Shown in pieces: positions 50,513 to 59,672 of a stretch of DNA of 64,000 bases. Origin of the DNA: Desulfovibrio mangrovi. GTDB lineage: Bacteria; Desulfobacterota; Desulfovibrionia; Desulfovibrionales; Desulfovibrionaceae. The stretch lies in the NCBI RefSeq assembly GCF_026230175.1, contig NZ_CP104208.1, forward strand, positions 2,728,001-2,792,000, given 5' to 3'. Every line of letters starts with the position of its first letter. The stretch's first letter is position 1. The position numbers and the translations under genes were made by a program. The notes below the pieces were generated by a model. That model was not told the DNA's origin, searched no databases, and saw only the letters and a list, made by a program, of their open reading frames with translations.

Positions 50513-51883
50513 ATGCTGACGGATCGTGAAGTACTCAGCACACTGGCTATGCTCCGCAACGAGCACCTTGACGTGCGCACTGTCACGCTGGGCGTGAGCC
50601 TCTTCGACTGCGCCAGCGACAACTTCGACACCTTTGCGGACAAGGTTCGCACCAAGATCGGCAAATACGCCGAAAAGCTGGTGGCCACCTGCGACGAGGT
50701 GGGCGACAAGTACGGTATTCCCGTTGTGAACAAACGCATCAGCGTCAGCCCCATGGGGGTTGTCTGCGCTTCCTTCAGCCCCGAGCAGATGGTCAAGGCC
50801 TGTCAGGTGCTGGACGAGTCAGCCAAGGCCGCAGGGGTGAACTTCCTCGGCGGTTTCGGCGCGCTGGTGGAAAAGGGCATGACGAGAGGCGACCGGGCAC
50901 TTATCGATGCACTACCGGAAGCTTTGGCCGTAACTGACTGTGTTTGTTCATCCATTAACGTAGCTTCCTCGCGCAGCGGCATCAACATGGACGCCGTGGC
51001 CCTGATGGGCGAAACCATCAAGGCCATTGCCAACCGCACTGCCGACCGCGACGGTCTGGGCTGCGCCAAGCTCGTGGTTTTTGCCAACATTCCGCAGGAC
51101 GTACCCTTCATGGCCGGTGCCTACCTCGGCGTCGGCGAGCCCGAAGTGGTCATCAACGTGGGCGTTTCCGGCCCCGGCGTAGTCAAGAAGGCCATCGACC
51201 GTGCCATGGAGCGCAACCCCAACCGCACCCTCAGCGACATTGCGGAAGTCATCAAGCGCACCGCCTTCAAGGTAACCCGCGTGGGTGAGATCATCGGCAC
51301 GGAAGTGGCTGCCCGTCTCGGCCTGCCCTTCGGTGTGGCCGACCTCTCGCTTGCCCCGACCCCTGAAGTGGGCGATTCCGTTGGTGAGATCTTCCAGAGC
51401 ATGGGGCTTTCCTCCATCGGCGCCCCCGGTTCCACCGCGGTGCTTGCCATGCTGAACGATGCGGTCAAGAAGGGCGGCGCGTTCGCCTCCTCCCATGTGG
51501 GCGGCCTTTCCGGTGCGTTCATTCCCGTATCCGAAGACTCCAGCATCGCCGCTGCCGCCGCATCCGGCGCACTGACGCTTGAAAAGCTGGAAGCCATGAC
51601 CAGCGTCTGTTCCGTGGGTCTGGACATGGTCGCCATCCCCGGCGACACCTCCGCAGCTACCATCTCCGGCATCATTGCCGACGAAATGGCCATCGGCATG
51701 ATCAACAGCAAGACCACCGCCGTGCGCATCATCCCCGTTCCCGGCAAGGGCGTGGGCGATCTGGTCAGCTTCGGCGGCCTGCTGGGCGAAGCACGCATCA
51801 TGCCTGTTCCCGGCGGCAACGCAGAGAACTTCATCCGCCTTGGCGGACGCATCCCTGCGCCCATACATAGCCTGAAAAACTAG
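50513..51883 (+). CDS. DUF711 (UPF0210) family protein
   Basis: The 456-residue cytoplasmic protein starts with the family head ([23 protein letters not shown] split over residues 1-23) and continues with [21 protein letters not shown] and [23 protein letters not shown]0210 proteins are related to pyruvate formate-lyase-like folds and have no proven role. It follows an ACT-domain gene by 47 bp and ends in a terminator. Confidence 0.88.
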   Translation: MLTDREVLSTLAMLRNEHLDVRTVTLGVSLFDCASDNFDTFADKVRTKIGKYAEKLVATCDEVGDKYGIPVVNKRISVSPMGVVCASFSPEQMVKACQVLDESAKAAGVNFLGGFGALVEKGMTRGDRALIDALPEALAVTDCVCSSINVASSRSGINMDAVALMGETIKAIANRTADRDGLGCAKLVVFANIPQDVPFMAGAYLGVGEPEVVINVGVSGPGVVKKAIDRAMERNPNRTLSDIAEVIKRTAFKVTRVGEIIGTEVAARLGLPFGVADLSLAPTPEVGDSVGEIFQSMGLSSIGAPGSTAVLAMLNDAVKKGGAFASSHVGGLSGAFIPVSEDSSIAAAAASGALTLEKLEAMTSVCSVGLDMVAIPGDTSAATISGIIADEMAIGMINSKTTAVRIIPVPGKGVGDLVSFGGLLGEARIMPVPGGNAENFIRLGGRIPAPIHSLKN

Positions 51884-51939
51884 CGTTTATATTCTGCATA
51901 CGCTTAGTAAGCAGTTCGTAAACACCCCGAAGACAAGAA

Positions 51940-51969
51940 AAGACGCCGGAGCAATCCGGCGTCTTTTTT
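51940..51969 (+). terminator. Terminator of the ACT-DUF711 operon
   Basis: A perfect 11-bp stem (51940-51950 with 51955-51965), GCAA loop, then a T-run. Confidence 0.9.
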
Positions 51970-52016
51970 CATGCTGAAACGATAATGCCCTTTGGCTGTA
52001 AAGCGCGGAAGGGTGC

Positions 52017-52060
52017 CAAAAGCAGGCAGCCCCCGTTCCTGATACAGGAGCGGGGGCTGC
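52017..52060 (-). terminator. Terminator of infA
   Basis: On the minus strand a 10-bp GC stem (52051-52060 with 52026-52035) with inner pairing is followed by CTGCTTTTGG. Confidence 0.75.
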
Positions 52061-52081
52061 ATTGCCTGACGGCTGAAACCG

Positions 52082-52300
52082 TTAGCGCGGGCGGAAGGTA
52101 ATGCGACCGCGAGAAAGGTCGTAGGGCGAAAGCTCTACAGTCACCTTGTCGCCGGGAAGCACGCGAATGCGGAACTTGCGCATCTTGCCGGAGATGTGTG
52201 CCAGCATTTCGTGGCCGTTTTCAAGACGGACAAGGAACATCGCGTTCGGCAATGCTTCCATGACTTCGCCGGTAACCTGAATGGCTTCTTCTTTGGCCAT
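52082..52300 (-). CDS. infA: Translation initiation factor IF-1
   Basis: The 72-residue OB-fold protein that blocks the ribosomal A site during initiation. It shows the typical [19 protein letters not shown] and [18 protein letters not shown] segments and the family length of 72. GAGGA precedes ATG 52300. An initiator tRNA gene lies about 120 bp upstream on the same strand. Confidence 0.97.
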   Translation of the reverse strand: MAKEEAIQVTGEVMEALPNAMFLVRLENGHEMLAHISGKMRKFRIRVLPGDKVTVELSPYDLSRGRITFRPR

Positions 52301-52368
52301 GGGCGTCCTCCTCTGGGGAAAGGGCAGGTTCCGTGACCAGACATCATGCGGAAAGAAACTTGCCGTTA

Positions 52369-52411
52369 CAAAAAAATGAGCCCCCTGCCCGAGTTTTGCC
52401 CGAACAGGGGG
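52369..52411 (-). terminator. Terminator of tRNA-fMet
   Basis: A 7-bp stem (52405-52411 with 52381-52387), extendable inward, is followed on the minus strand by ATTTTTTT. Confidence 0.75.
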
Positions 52412-52417
52412 TTAAAT

Positions 52418-52494
52418 TGGTAGCGGGGGCCGGATTTGAACCGACGGCCTTCGGGTTATGAGCCCGACGAGCTACCGAGCTGCTCCACCCCGCG
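52418..52494 (-). tRNA. Initiator tRNA-Met (CAT)
   Basis: A 77-nt cloverleaf. The anticodon CAT sits in GGGCTCATAACCC, with three G-C pairs in the anticodon stem as in tRNA-fMet, and the 5' C (CGCGGGG) is mismatched with A at position 72, the formylation signal. The T arm reads GGTTCAAATCC, and the CCA end is encoded. Confidence 0.97.
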
Positions 52495-52550
52495 TCATGT
52501 GCTTGTTCCTTACGGTCCCGGCTAAGAGCCGTTCCCGCTCAGGGACGACA

Positions 52551-52579
52551 TATGTATACACACGGCCTTCGGCTGTCAA
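52551..52579 (-). promoter_or_regulatory. Sigma-70 promoter of tRNA-fMet
   Basis: On the minus strand TTGACA (52574-52579) is followed by 17 bp and TACATA (52551-52556). Confidence 0.7.
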
Positions 52580-52607
52580 TCAATTTTTTGAAAAAAAAGA
52601 CATTTTG

Positions 52608-53276
52608 TCAGAGAACCTGTAATTCGGCCCGCAATCCTCTGCCGGAATTACGAATAATAGCATAGCCGCCATTGGAGAATGCCCCCGTGTTGATCACGGC
52701 TGTACGTCCTACCATATCCGTATTGCGCGACTCGTGAATATGCCCGCACAGACAGATATCCGGCTGATACTCCTCAATGAACTCGCGTACGGCGCGGCTG
52801 CCCACGTGCGTGCCGCTGGAGATGCGGTCGCAGTCGGTGTTGAAGGGCGGCGTGTGCGACACGAGAATGAGTCGTCTGAAAGGTCTGGCTGCGCGATACG
52901 CTTCGTCCAGCCACTCGGCGATGCGGGAATCCGGAAATTCGGAGGGCGTGCCGAAAGGCGTGAATGTGGAGGTGCCGACTCCCATGATGCCGATGCCGGG
53001 AGCAAGTTCCCGCGCTTTGACATGGATATTCCACCCGTTCGATTCCAGATAATCGGTCACGTCCATGCGGTCCATATTGCCTATCTGGGCAAATATGTTC
53101 GGATTGTACTGCTCAACGGCATGCAGCACCCGCTCCGCCTGCTTCACACTCCCCCCCACGGTCAGGTCGCCGGAAAGTATAACACCGGCAGCCTCCCGCA
53201 ACCCGGGAATATGCTTGATACGGGCGGTATCGTCGTGAATGTCGCCAAGTCCGATCCAATATTCACCACTTTGCAT
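52608..53276 (-). CDS. Metallophosphoesterase (YfcE/MJ0936-like)
   Basis: The 222-residue protein has the calcineurin-like motifs in order: GDIHDD, SGDLT, IGNMD, VSHTPP and CGHIH. GNMD replaces the usual GNHD, so His is changed to Met at the catalytic His; activity may differ. Members hydrolyse phosphodiesters or nucleotides. It reads divergently from the 6S RNA/ygfA region. Confidence 0.85.
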   Translation of the reverse strand: MQSGEYWIGLGDIHDDTARIKHIPGLREAAGVILSGDLTVGGSVKQAERVLHAVEQYNPNIFAQIGNMDRMDVTDYLESNGWNIHVKARELAPGIGIMGVGTSTFTPFGTPSEFPDSRIAEWLDEAYRAARPFRRLILVSHTPPFNTDCDRISSGTHVGSRAVREFIEEYQPDICLCGHIHESRNTDMVGRTAVINTGAFSNGGYAIIRNSGRGLRAELQVL

Positions 53277-53304
53277 GGTCCATGTTCCTTGTTAAAGTCT
53301 CGCC

Positions 53305-53486
53305 GTCCGGAGGCGGATGGTGCAGGCCGAGTATGTGGAGGTGGCGCATGAGCGCCCAAACCGCTCGCACTGCTCCTTCCCTGGCCGCCGGAAGGATTTG
53401 CGCTTCCGCAGTATCGGCCATCCTACAGGTTTCCCTGCTGGTCGGCAATGGGAGCGGCAGGTCTCCAACTCCTCCTTTTACTGCAC
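53305..53486 (+). ncRNA. ssrS: Probable 6S RNA
   Basis: An uncoded region of about 180 nt directly upstream of ygfA, the position of 6S RNA in many proteobacteria. It can form a long rod: GGAGG at 53309-53313 with CCTCC at 53471-53475, and a TGGCCG/CGGCCA inner helix near the tip. A likely promoter, TTGCAT (53271-53276) and TAAAGT (53293-53298), places the start near 53305. The ends are approximate and no covariance search was done. Confidence 0.55.
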
Positions 53487-53523
53487 ATGCATCGGCTCCC
53501 GCACGGAGCTCCAGAGCGTATGA

Positions 53524-54108
53524 ATGAATAAACCGGACCTCAGAAAACAACTGATCGCCTCGCGGACCGCATTGAGCGAAGCCGACGCGCGCGAACACTC
53601 CATAGCGGCCCAAAAACACATACTCCATCAAAATGTATGGAAACAGGCCCGCCAGATCGTACTCTACGTACCCATCCGCAACGAGGTGGACACGGCCCTT
53701 CTTCTGGAGCAGGCATGGCGGGAGCATAAATGCATCCTGCTCCCGAGGGTGAATCCTGAATGCAAGGGTGACATGTGCCTTGCCGTGTGCAAGGGGAAGC
53801 ACGAACTCCTCAGAGGCACTTTCGGCGTTCGTGAGCCTGATCCGCTATGCTGTCCGCCCATGCTGCCCGACCATCCCGACTTCAAACCGGACCTTGCCAT
53901 CATTCCCGGCGTGGGGTTCGACGTAAAGGGCAACCGCCTCGGGTTCGGGGCAGGTTACTATGACCGCTATCTGGCGCACCCATCCATGAAGCACACTCCG
54001 CGCATAGGACTGGCCTACTCCTTTCAGGTTCTTCCCGAGCTGCCCGCAGACCCGTGGGACATCCGCATGAACGCCTTGTGCACCGAAAAGGAACTGACAT
54101 GGCTGTAG
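53524..54108 (+). CDS. ygfA: 5-formyltetrahydrofolate cyclo-ligase
   Basis: Converts 5-formyl-THF to 5,10-methenyl-THF with ATP. The 194-residue protein has IVLYVPIRNEVDT and the catalytic GFGAGYYDRYL loop near residue 140. It is first of a five-gene run and overlaps pgeF by 10 bp. Its place downstream of 6S RNA is typical. Confidence 0.93.
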   Translation: MNKPDLRKQLIASRTALSEADAREHSIAAQKHILHQNVWKQARQIVLYVPIRNEVDTALLLEQAWREHKCILLPRVNPECKGDMCLAVCKGKHELLRGTFGVREPDPLCCPPMLPDHPDFKPDLAIIPGVGFDVKGNRLGFGAGYYDRYLAHPSMKHTPRIGLAYSFQVLPELPADPWDIRMNALCTEKELTWL

Positions 54109-54848
54109 ATTTCATCCCCTTCCGTTTTCCCGGCATTGCCTCTGTCCGCTGCTCGTTCCAGACCCGAAGGGGTGGCGTGAGCGAGGCAACCTTTGGCGGC
54201 TCCAACATCTCCCACGACGTGGGCGACAACGCGGAGCACGTTACGGAAAACCGCCGCCAGTTCATGCAGGGCCTCGGCATTGAAACATGGTGCGAACTAC
54301 GTCAGGTGCACGGCGATGCGCTGATCTTCGACCCGCCCCATGTCGCGCCGGACACGGCAGGCAGCATAGAGGCGGACGGTTCCGCCACCGACATTGCCGG
54401 ACGCGCGCTGGTCATCAAGACCGCAGACTGCCAGCCCATTCTGCTTGCCCACAGCAGCGGCAAGTACGTAGCCGCCCTGCACGCGGGCTGGCGCGGCAAC
54501 CGCATAGGCTACCCCCAGACCGCCGTCAAAGCCTTCTGCGAACGCTACGACCTGAAGCCGCAGGACATCATGGCCGTTCGCGGACCAAGCCTCGGCCCGG
54601 CCATGGCCGAATTCGTCAACTTTGACATGGAATGGGGCTCCGACTGGACCCGCTGGTATGATGCCGCCACCAAGACCATGAACCTGTGGCAGCTCACCCG
54701 CGATCAGTTGCAGGAAGCGGGCATTCCCGCAGGCAGTATCTTCGGGCTGGATCTGTGCACCCACACCCACGAGGATCTGTTCTTCTCCTACCGCCGCAGC
54801 AAGGTCGAAGGCCGTCAGGCCTCCCTCATATGGATTCAGCCGGAGTAA
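54099..54848 (+). CDS. pgeF: Peptidoglycan editing factor PgeF (YfiH, laccase-like fold)
   Basis: Removes L-Ser-containing muropeptide precursors. The 249-residue protein shows QTRRGGVSE, LRQVHG, VIKTADCQPILL, ALHAGWRG and the late LDLCTHTHEDLFFSYRR with the metal-binding Cys and His. ATG 54099 follows AAAAGGAA and overlaps the ygfA stop. It lies within a folate operon by position; it has no folate role itself. Confidence 0.9.
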   Translation: MAVDFIPFRFPGIASVRCSFQTRRGGVSEATFGGSNISHDVGDNAEHVTENRRQFMQGLGIETWCELRQVHGDALIFDPPHVAPDTAGSIEADGSATDIAGRALVIKTADCQPILLAHSSGKYVAALHAGWRGNRIGYPQTAVKAFCERYDLKPQDIMAVRGPSLGPAMAEFVNFDMEWGSDWTRWYDAATKTMNLWQLTRDQLQEAGIPAGSIFGLDLCTHTHEDLFFSYRRSKVEGRQASLIWIQPE

Positions 54849-54851
54849 GCC

Positions 54852-55418
54852 GTGCGCCTGCTGCTTGCAGACAACAACGACAGTTTCACCCGCAATCTGG
54901 AACACCTGCTTGTGGCGGCAACCGCAAGCAGACCGCAGCTTGTGCCTTATGGACGACTGGGTGAGCTTGAGCCTGCGGACTACGACTGCATCGTCATCTC
55001 TCCCGGCCCCGGACATCCGCGAGAGTACCCCTGCTATGCACGCTTTCTGGACAGCGGCGTACCGGTGCTGGGCATCTGCATGGGCATGCAGATCATCAAC
55101 AGCCACTTCGGCGGCACAACCGGCAGGCTGCCCGCATCCATGGGCGGCGCACACGGCAAACAGGGAACCATCATGATGGAAGGTGAAGAACGCACAGTGG
55201 CCCGCTACCACTCGCTGCACTGCAACTCCGTGGGAAGCGGATTGCGAATAACCGCAACCCTGACAGAACCGAACCCGGAAGGTCCGGCCATCGTCATGGC
55301 CCTGCAGCACGAAAATCGGCCGCTCATGGGCTACCAGTTCCATCCGGAATCCTTTCTGACCCCAAACGGCACATGGTATATTGATCATGCCCTGCGTTTT
55401 TTCCGCAACCATCAGTAA
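54852..55418 (+). CDS. pabA: Aminodeoxychorismate synthase glutaminase subunit
   Basis: Class I glutamine amidotransferase supplying ammonia to PabB. The 188-residue protein starts at GTG 54852 with LLLADNNDSFTRNL, and has Cys76 in GICMGMQ and His/Glu in FHPESF. TrpG has the same motifs, but the following pabB and pabC fix the assignment. It overlaps pabB. Confidence 0.88.
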   Translation: MRLLLADNNDSFTRNLEHLLVAATASRPQLVPYGRLGELEPADYDCIVISPGPGHPREYPCYARFLDSGVPVLGICMGMQIINSHFGGTTGRLPASMGGAHGKQGTIMMEGEERTVARYHSLHCNSVGSGLRITATLTEPNPEGPAIVMALQHENRPLMGYQFHPESFLTPNGTWYIDHALRFFRNHQ

Positions 55419-56793
55419 CAGCGCCCTGCCCGCGCTCCTGCACCGGCTTGCCTGCGATTACGGAGCCGACCTGCTCCTGTGCGGCAACCTTGGCGCATCG
55501 GCTGCACCTCAGGCAGACCGATGCATCATCGGCATCGGCCCCGCGCGCGAACTAGAGGTTACGGAATCCACCTCCCGTGCAGAGCTGCAGGCGTTCTGCT
55601 TTAAACGGCAGGCAGATGCCCTGCCCGGCACATTCGGCTACCTTTCCTACACCTACGGGCTGTCCCTGTACGGCATAGCCAGCGAAAAGCCTGCCGAACT
55701 GCCCCTCGGGCTGTTCCGGCGATACGCCGTGCAGCTCATCCTCACGCCGCAACGCCCCTTAAAGGGTTTCTCGGCTGACACCGAAGAAGCACCGCAAGAA
55801 GACACGATTACCGCCTATACCCTCCTATGCCATGCGGCGGACACCCCGCCGGAGAGCGTTAACGGCATGCCTTGCGCAACCCTGCTGCGATCGCTGGAAG
55901 CCCTGTGCACCGATGAGGCTTCCCCCATCCCTGCCTATGCGCCTCCGCTCTCGCCAGCGGAGCTGAACCGCAGGCTGCGCCAATCCCTGTCGGAAAAAGC
56001 GTATATAGAAGGCGTGGAGCGCGTGCTGGAACATATTCGCGACGGCGACACCTACCAGCTCAACCTGTCCACACGTTTTGACGTGGACCTTTCCGCCACG
56101 GACTTTGATCCGCTGACCTTTTTTCTGCACATGTGGCAACAGCACCCCGCCCCATTCTATGCATGGCTCAGGCACGGGAACAAGCGCATCATCTCCACAT
56201 CGCCTGAACGCTTCCTGTGCGTTCGGGACGGCGAGGTGCTTTCCCAGCCCATCAAAGGCACACTGGCGTTCGAAACCTATGCTGCGGGAATGGAAAAGGC
56301 GCTGGTGCACTCTGCCAAGGAGAGCGCCGAGCTTTCCATGATCGTGGACCTCATCCGCAACGACATCGCAACCCGATGCGAATACGGCAGCGTGCAGGTG
56401 CCGGCGCACAAAGCCACGTTCATCGTGGACCGGCTTATCCAGATGTATTCGGACGTGCGTGGCCGACTGCGAAAGGATTCCACCTGTCTGGACCTGTTGC
56501 TGGACGCCTTTCCCGGCGGCTCCATCACCGGCTGCCCCAAACGGCGCACCATGCGCATCATCGAAAAGGAAGAACCCCACTGCCGGGATCTGTACTGCGG
56601 AAGCATCGTCTTCATCGAAGACGAACGCAACATGGACTCCAGCATCGCCATCCGAACCGGCTGGTATGACACTGAAAGTAAAGCCCTTTGCTTCTTTGCC
56701 GGAAGCGGTATAGTACTGGATTCAAATCCTGCGAACGAATATCACGAAACGCTTGCCAAGGCAGGCAAATTCCTACGGGCGCTGGCATCATGA
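55387..56793 (+). CDS. pabB: Aminodeoxychorismate synthase component I
   Basis: Adds ammonia to chorismate to form 4-amino-4-deoxychorismate. The 468-residue chorismate-binding protein has SPERFL, PIKGTLAF, AELSMIVDLIRND and GGSITGCPKRRTM followed by the late IRTGWYD and GSGIV motifs. The start is ATG 55387, within pabA; the ribosome site is weak, so coupling is likely. The N-terminal region is divergent, as usual for this family. Confidence 0.87.
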   Translation: MPCVFSATISNSALPALLHRLACDYGADLLLCGNLGASAAPQADRCIIGIGPARELEVTESTSRAELQAFCFKRQADALPGTFGYLSYTYGLSLYGIASEKPAELPLGLFRRYAVQLILTPQRPLKGFSADTEEAPQEDTITAYTLLCHAADTPPESVNGMPCATLLRSLEALCTDEASPIPAYAPPLSPAELNRRLRQSLSEKAYIEGVERVLEHIRDGDTYQLNLSTRFDVDLSATDFDPLTFFLHMWQQHPAPFYAWLRHGNKRIISTSPERFLCVRDGEVLSQPIKGTLAFETYAAGMEKALVHSAKESAELSMIVDLIRNDIATRCEYGSVQVPAHKATFIVDRLIQMYSDVRGRLRKDSTCLDLLLDAFPGGSITGCPKRRTMRIIEKEEPHCRDLYCGSIVFIEDERNMDSSIAIRTGWYDTESKALCFFAGSGIVLDSNPANEYHETLAKAGKFLRALAS

Positions 56794-57557
56794 TCTACTA
56801 CAGACAAGGCGAACTGCATGACGGTGGAGTACGGCAGAGCATAACATCACCTGCCTTCCGATTCGGCGTGGGGCTATTTGAAACCCTGCTCTACAACGGC
56901 ACGGCAATCTGCCATCTTCAGGCGCACCTTACCCGCGCACGGCAAAGTCTGGACTACTTCGGCTTTCAGGCCGATGAACTCGATTACGAGAACGCCATAC
57001 GCGAAGTACTGGCCGCCAACGACCTGCTTGGCGGGCATGCGCGGGTGAACATATTCTTCCCCGTCGAGGATGATGACGGAACGGTCGCGCCCGTGGTAAC
57101 GGCAGCCCTCCACACCCCGCAACCGACCAAGACCTACCGGCTCACCATCGCCTCCTCTCCCGTACAGCATCCCTATTTCGTTCACAAATCAATGAACTAC
57201 ATGTTCCACTGGATGGAACGGCGCACCGCCACCCTGCAAGGCTACGACGATGCCGTCCTTACCCAGCCGGGAGGCATTCTGCTGGAAACGACCTCTGCGG
57301 CACTGATCTTCAGCGACGGAACCAACTTCTGCGCGCCCAACAGCCATGACAGGTTGGAATCAACGGCCCTGGCCGCAGCCAAGGAACTGCTTTCCGTGCA
57401 TGGCTGCACGGTACGCATGCACACGGCCACGACCTTCCGGCATGCCTATGTTCTCAACTCTCTCATAGGCATGCGGCCCGTAAGTAACATAAACGGCACC
57501 CGCTACGAACCTGATGAAGACACCTGCAGGCGCATGACCGCGGTCATCTGCGGCTGA
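56790..57557 (+). CDS. pabC: Aminodeoxychorismate lyase
   Basis: PLP class IV enzyme that releases pyruvate from aminodeoxychorismate to give p-aminobenzoate. The 255 residues include FGVGLFETLLYNG, the PLP lysine in HKSMNYMFHWMERR near residue 133 and LETTSAALIF. Its ATG overlaps the pabB stop (ATGA). Confidence 0.85.
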   Translation: MIYYRQGELHDGGVRQSITSPAFRFGVGLFETLLYNGTAICHLQAHLTRARQSLDYFGFQADELDYENAIREVLAANDLLGGHARVNIFFPVEDDDGTVAPVVTAALHTPQPTKTYRLTIASSPVQHPYFVHKSMNYMFHWMERRTATLQGYDDAVLTQPGGILLETTSAALIFSDGTNFCAPNSHDRLESTALAAAKELLSVHGCTVRMHTATTFRHAYVLNSLIGMRPVSNINGTRYEPDEDTCRRMTAVICG

Positions 57558-57615
57558 TACAGGCATTTTGACTACAGAACATGTGACGAATCGTATTACG
57601 AAACAAATACAATAG

Positions 57616-58368
57616 ATGAGACATCTTTTTCTTTTCGCAGGGCTGCTTTGCCTGCTGGTTGCAACCTGCGCAACAGCCCATGCTACGGGCAAACGCATGT
57701 TGCGCGTTGCCTCGCACGACTTTGTGGCCCCGCTGGTCATGCCGGACAAGCGCACCGGCCTTGAAGTGGATATCGTCCGAGAGGCCCTGCAACTGGAGGG
57801 CTACGACATGACTCTGGTGTTCCTTCCAGCACCGCGCATGCTCGATGCCCTGACAAACGGCAAGGTGGATGCGGCGTTTCCCTTGCGCGCCCATGCCGTA
57901 ACCGACGCACTCTACCTCTCGGACAGCCACATCACCTTCAACAACGTGGCCGTTTCGCTTGAAGAAGCCAACGCAGTCATTAACTGTCCTTCCGACCTCG
58001 CCAAGTACAACGTGGAAGCATTTCTCGGTGCCAGCCGATGGCTGCCGGAAGAATTCCGCACCATGGCCAGAAACAACCCCTCATATGCCGAGCAGAACGA
58101 CCAGCAGGCCCAGGTATGCAGCTTCTTTGCCCGAAGAGACAGGGTGATCGTGCTTGAACAGCACATCTTTGATTATTATGCGGGTAAGGGAAGCTGCAAT
58201 CCGCTCAAGCAGCGCTATGTCCTTCATGACATACTGGACCCGGCATACGTTGCCGTTGCCTTTACGGAACGAGACTTACGGGACGCCTTCAACAGAGGGC
58301 TCGCCAAGCTGAAACAGAGCGGAAGGTATGAGCAAATAGTCTGGCGGTATCTTTATTCAGACAACTAA
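57616..58368 (+). CDS. Orphan solute-binding protein, family 3
   Basis: A periplasmic binding protein of 250 residues with a signal peptide (about 1-23, ending AHA). It has LRVASHDFVAPLV, GLEVDIVREAL, and GKVDAAFPLRAH, and ends with FNRGLAKLKQSGRYEQIVWRY. No permease or ATPase lies nearby, so it may feed a distant transporter or signal through a receptor. It could be last in the pab operon (59 bp gap) but the function is unrelated. Confidence 0.8.
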   Translation: MRHLFLFAGLLCLLVATCATAHATGKRMLRVASHDFVAPLVMPDKRTGLEVDIVREALQLEGYDMTLVFLPAPRMLDALTNGKVDAAFPLRAHAVTDALYLSDSHITFNNVAVSLEEANAVINCPSDLAKYNVEAFLGASRWLPEEFRTMARNNPSYAEQNDQQAQVCSFFARRDRVIVLEQHIFDYYAGKGSCNPLKQRYVLHDILDPAYVAVAFTERDLRDAFNRGLAKLKQSGRYEQIVWRYLYSDN

Positions 58369-58373
58369 CCTGC

Positions 58374-59558
58374 CTATTCGTCAAAATCGAACAGGCGTCC
58401 CCGCGTCACGGCCTTGCTGCCGAACTTCTCCCGCAGGCTGTCCAGAGTCCGGTCAAGGCTGCGCTGTTTTGCCGTGGCAACCATGCCGCCGGTCTGTCCC
58501 CCCGCACTGCCATCCAGAAGATTCAACTGCTCCGGCCCCTTGCCGTAGTTGGAAAGCCCCACGCCGATAAGCCGCACCTTCTGCTGCAGCTTCACACCGT
58601 CCAGCAACTCGCAGGCGATACGGAAAATGACTTCCGTGGCGTCGGTCGGTTCGGGCAGACTCCGGCTCCGCGTGATGGATGTAAAGTCCGCATACTTGAG
58701 CTTGAGCGTCACGGTACGCCCCTTCACCCCCATGCGGCGCTGGTTTCTCCCCACCCTCTCTGACTGCTTCATGAGCCACTTCTTCAGCAGGGCCATGTCG
58801 TCGGTATCTTCGGCAAAGGTATTTTCGGCACTTTCAGACTTGGCCTCATAGCCCGTTTCCACCTCGCGGGAGTCCAGCCCCTGCGCCCTGCGCCAGAGCG
58901 CCTCGCCCGATTTGCCGAAAAGCCGCGCCCAGAAACCCTGCGGATATTTAAGCACATCCCCGCAGGTCTTCACGCCGAGCGATTCCAGTTCAACGATGAA
59001 CTTGTTGCCCACACCGGGAATCTTCGCCACGGGAAGTGCCTCAAGAAAGGCGGGTACATCTTCCGGTCTCAGCATGAACAGGCCGTCCGGCTTATTGTAG
59101 TCGGAGGCTATCTTGGCCAGAAATTTCACGGGAGCAATACCGATGGAACAATTGAGTCCCACCGAGGCCTTGATATCGCGTTTGATACTCTGCGCCATGG
59201 CCTCCACGGGACCGAAGAGGCGCTCAAGCCCAGTGGCGTCAAGATAGGCCTCATCGATAGAGGCAGGTTCGACAAGAGGGGAGTAGTTGCCGAGCAGCGC
59301 CATGATCTGCCGGGATATCTCTGCATAGCGTGCCATATTGCCCCGCGTGAAGATGCCGTGGGGGCACAGCTTTCTGGCCCGGGCCACGGGAATGGCCGAG
59401 CGCACGCCGTATTTGCGGGCCTCATAGGATGCGGCAGAGACCACCCCGCGCTCCTGCCCGCCCACGATAACAGGCTTGCCGCGCCACTCGGGATGATCAA
59501 GCTGTTCCACTGAGGCAAAAAAGGCATCCATATCCAGATGCATTATCCATCGCTGCAT
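58374..59558 (-). CDS. dinB: DNA polymerase IV
   Basis: Y-family translesion polymerase. The 394-residue protein starts with MHLDMDAFFASVEQ (metal Asp), then the SIDEAYLD active site, two helix-hairpin-helix segments (KIPGVGNKFIVELESLGV) and the little finger domain. The C-terminus lacks a clear beta-clamp pentapeptide, though LNLLDG near residue 365 could serve as one. The start at 59558 lacks a good ribosome site. I saw no LexA box upstream. Confidence 0.93.
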   Translation of the reverse strand: MQRWIMHLDMDAFFASVEQLDHPEWRGKPVIVGGQERGVVSAASYEARKYGVRSAIPVARARKLCPHGIFTRGNMARYAEISRQIMALLGNYSPLVEPASIDEAYLDATGLERLFGPVEAMAQSIKRDIKASVGLNCSIGIAPVKFLAKIASDYNKPDGLFMLRPEDVPAFLEALPVAKIPGVGNKFIVELESLGVKTCGDVLKYPQGFWARLFGKSGEALWRRAQGLDSREVETGYEAKSESAENTFAEDTDDMALLKKWLMKQSERVGRNQRRMGVKGRTVTLKLKYADFTSITRSRSLPEPTDATEVIFRIACELLDGVKLQQKVRLIGVGLSNYGKGPEQLNLLDGSAGGQTGGMVATAKQRSLDRTLDSLREKFGSKAVTRGRLFDFDE

Positions 59559-59672
59559 GCAGCGTGTATAGCAGAGAGAACAGCGCAGCAGAAGAGGACG
59601 CACCTCAGGTTCCGCAACAGGAAGGGCAGACGAGCACGCACAGGGTGCTGGATGGTACCATCCGACCCCCTA

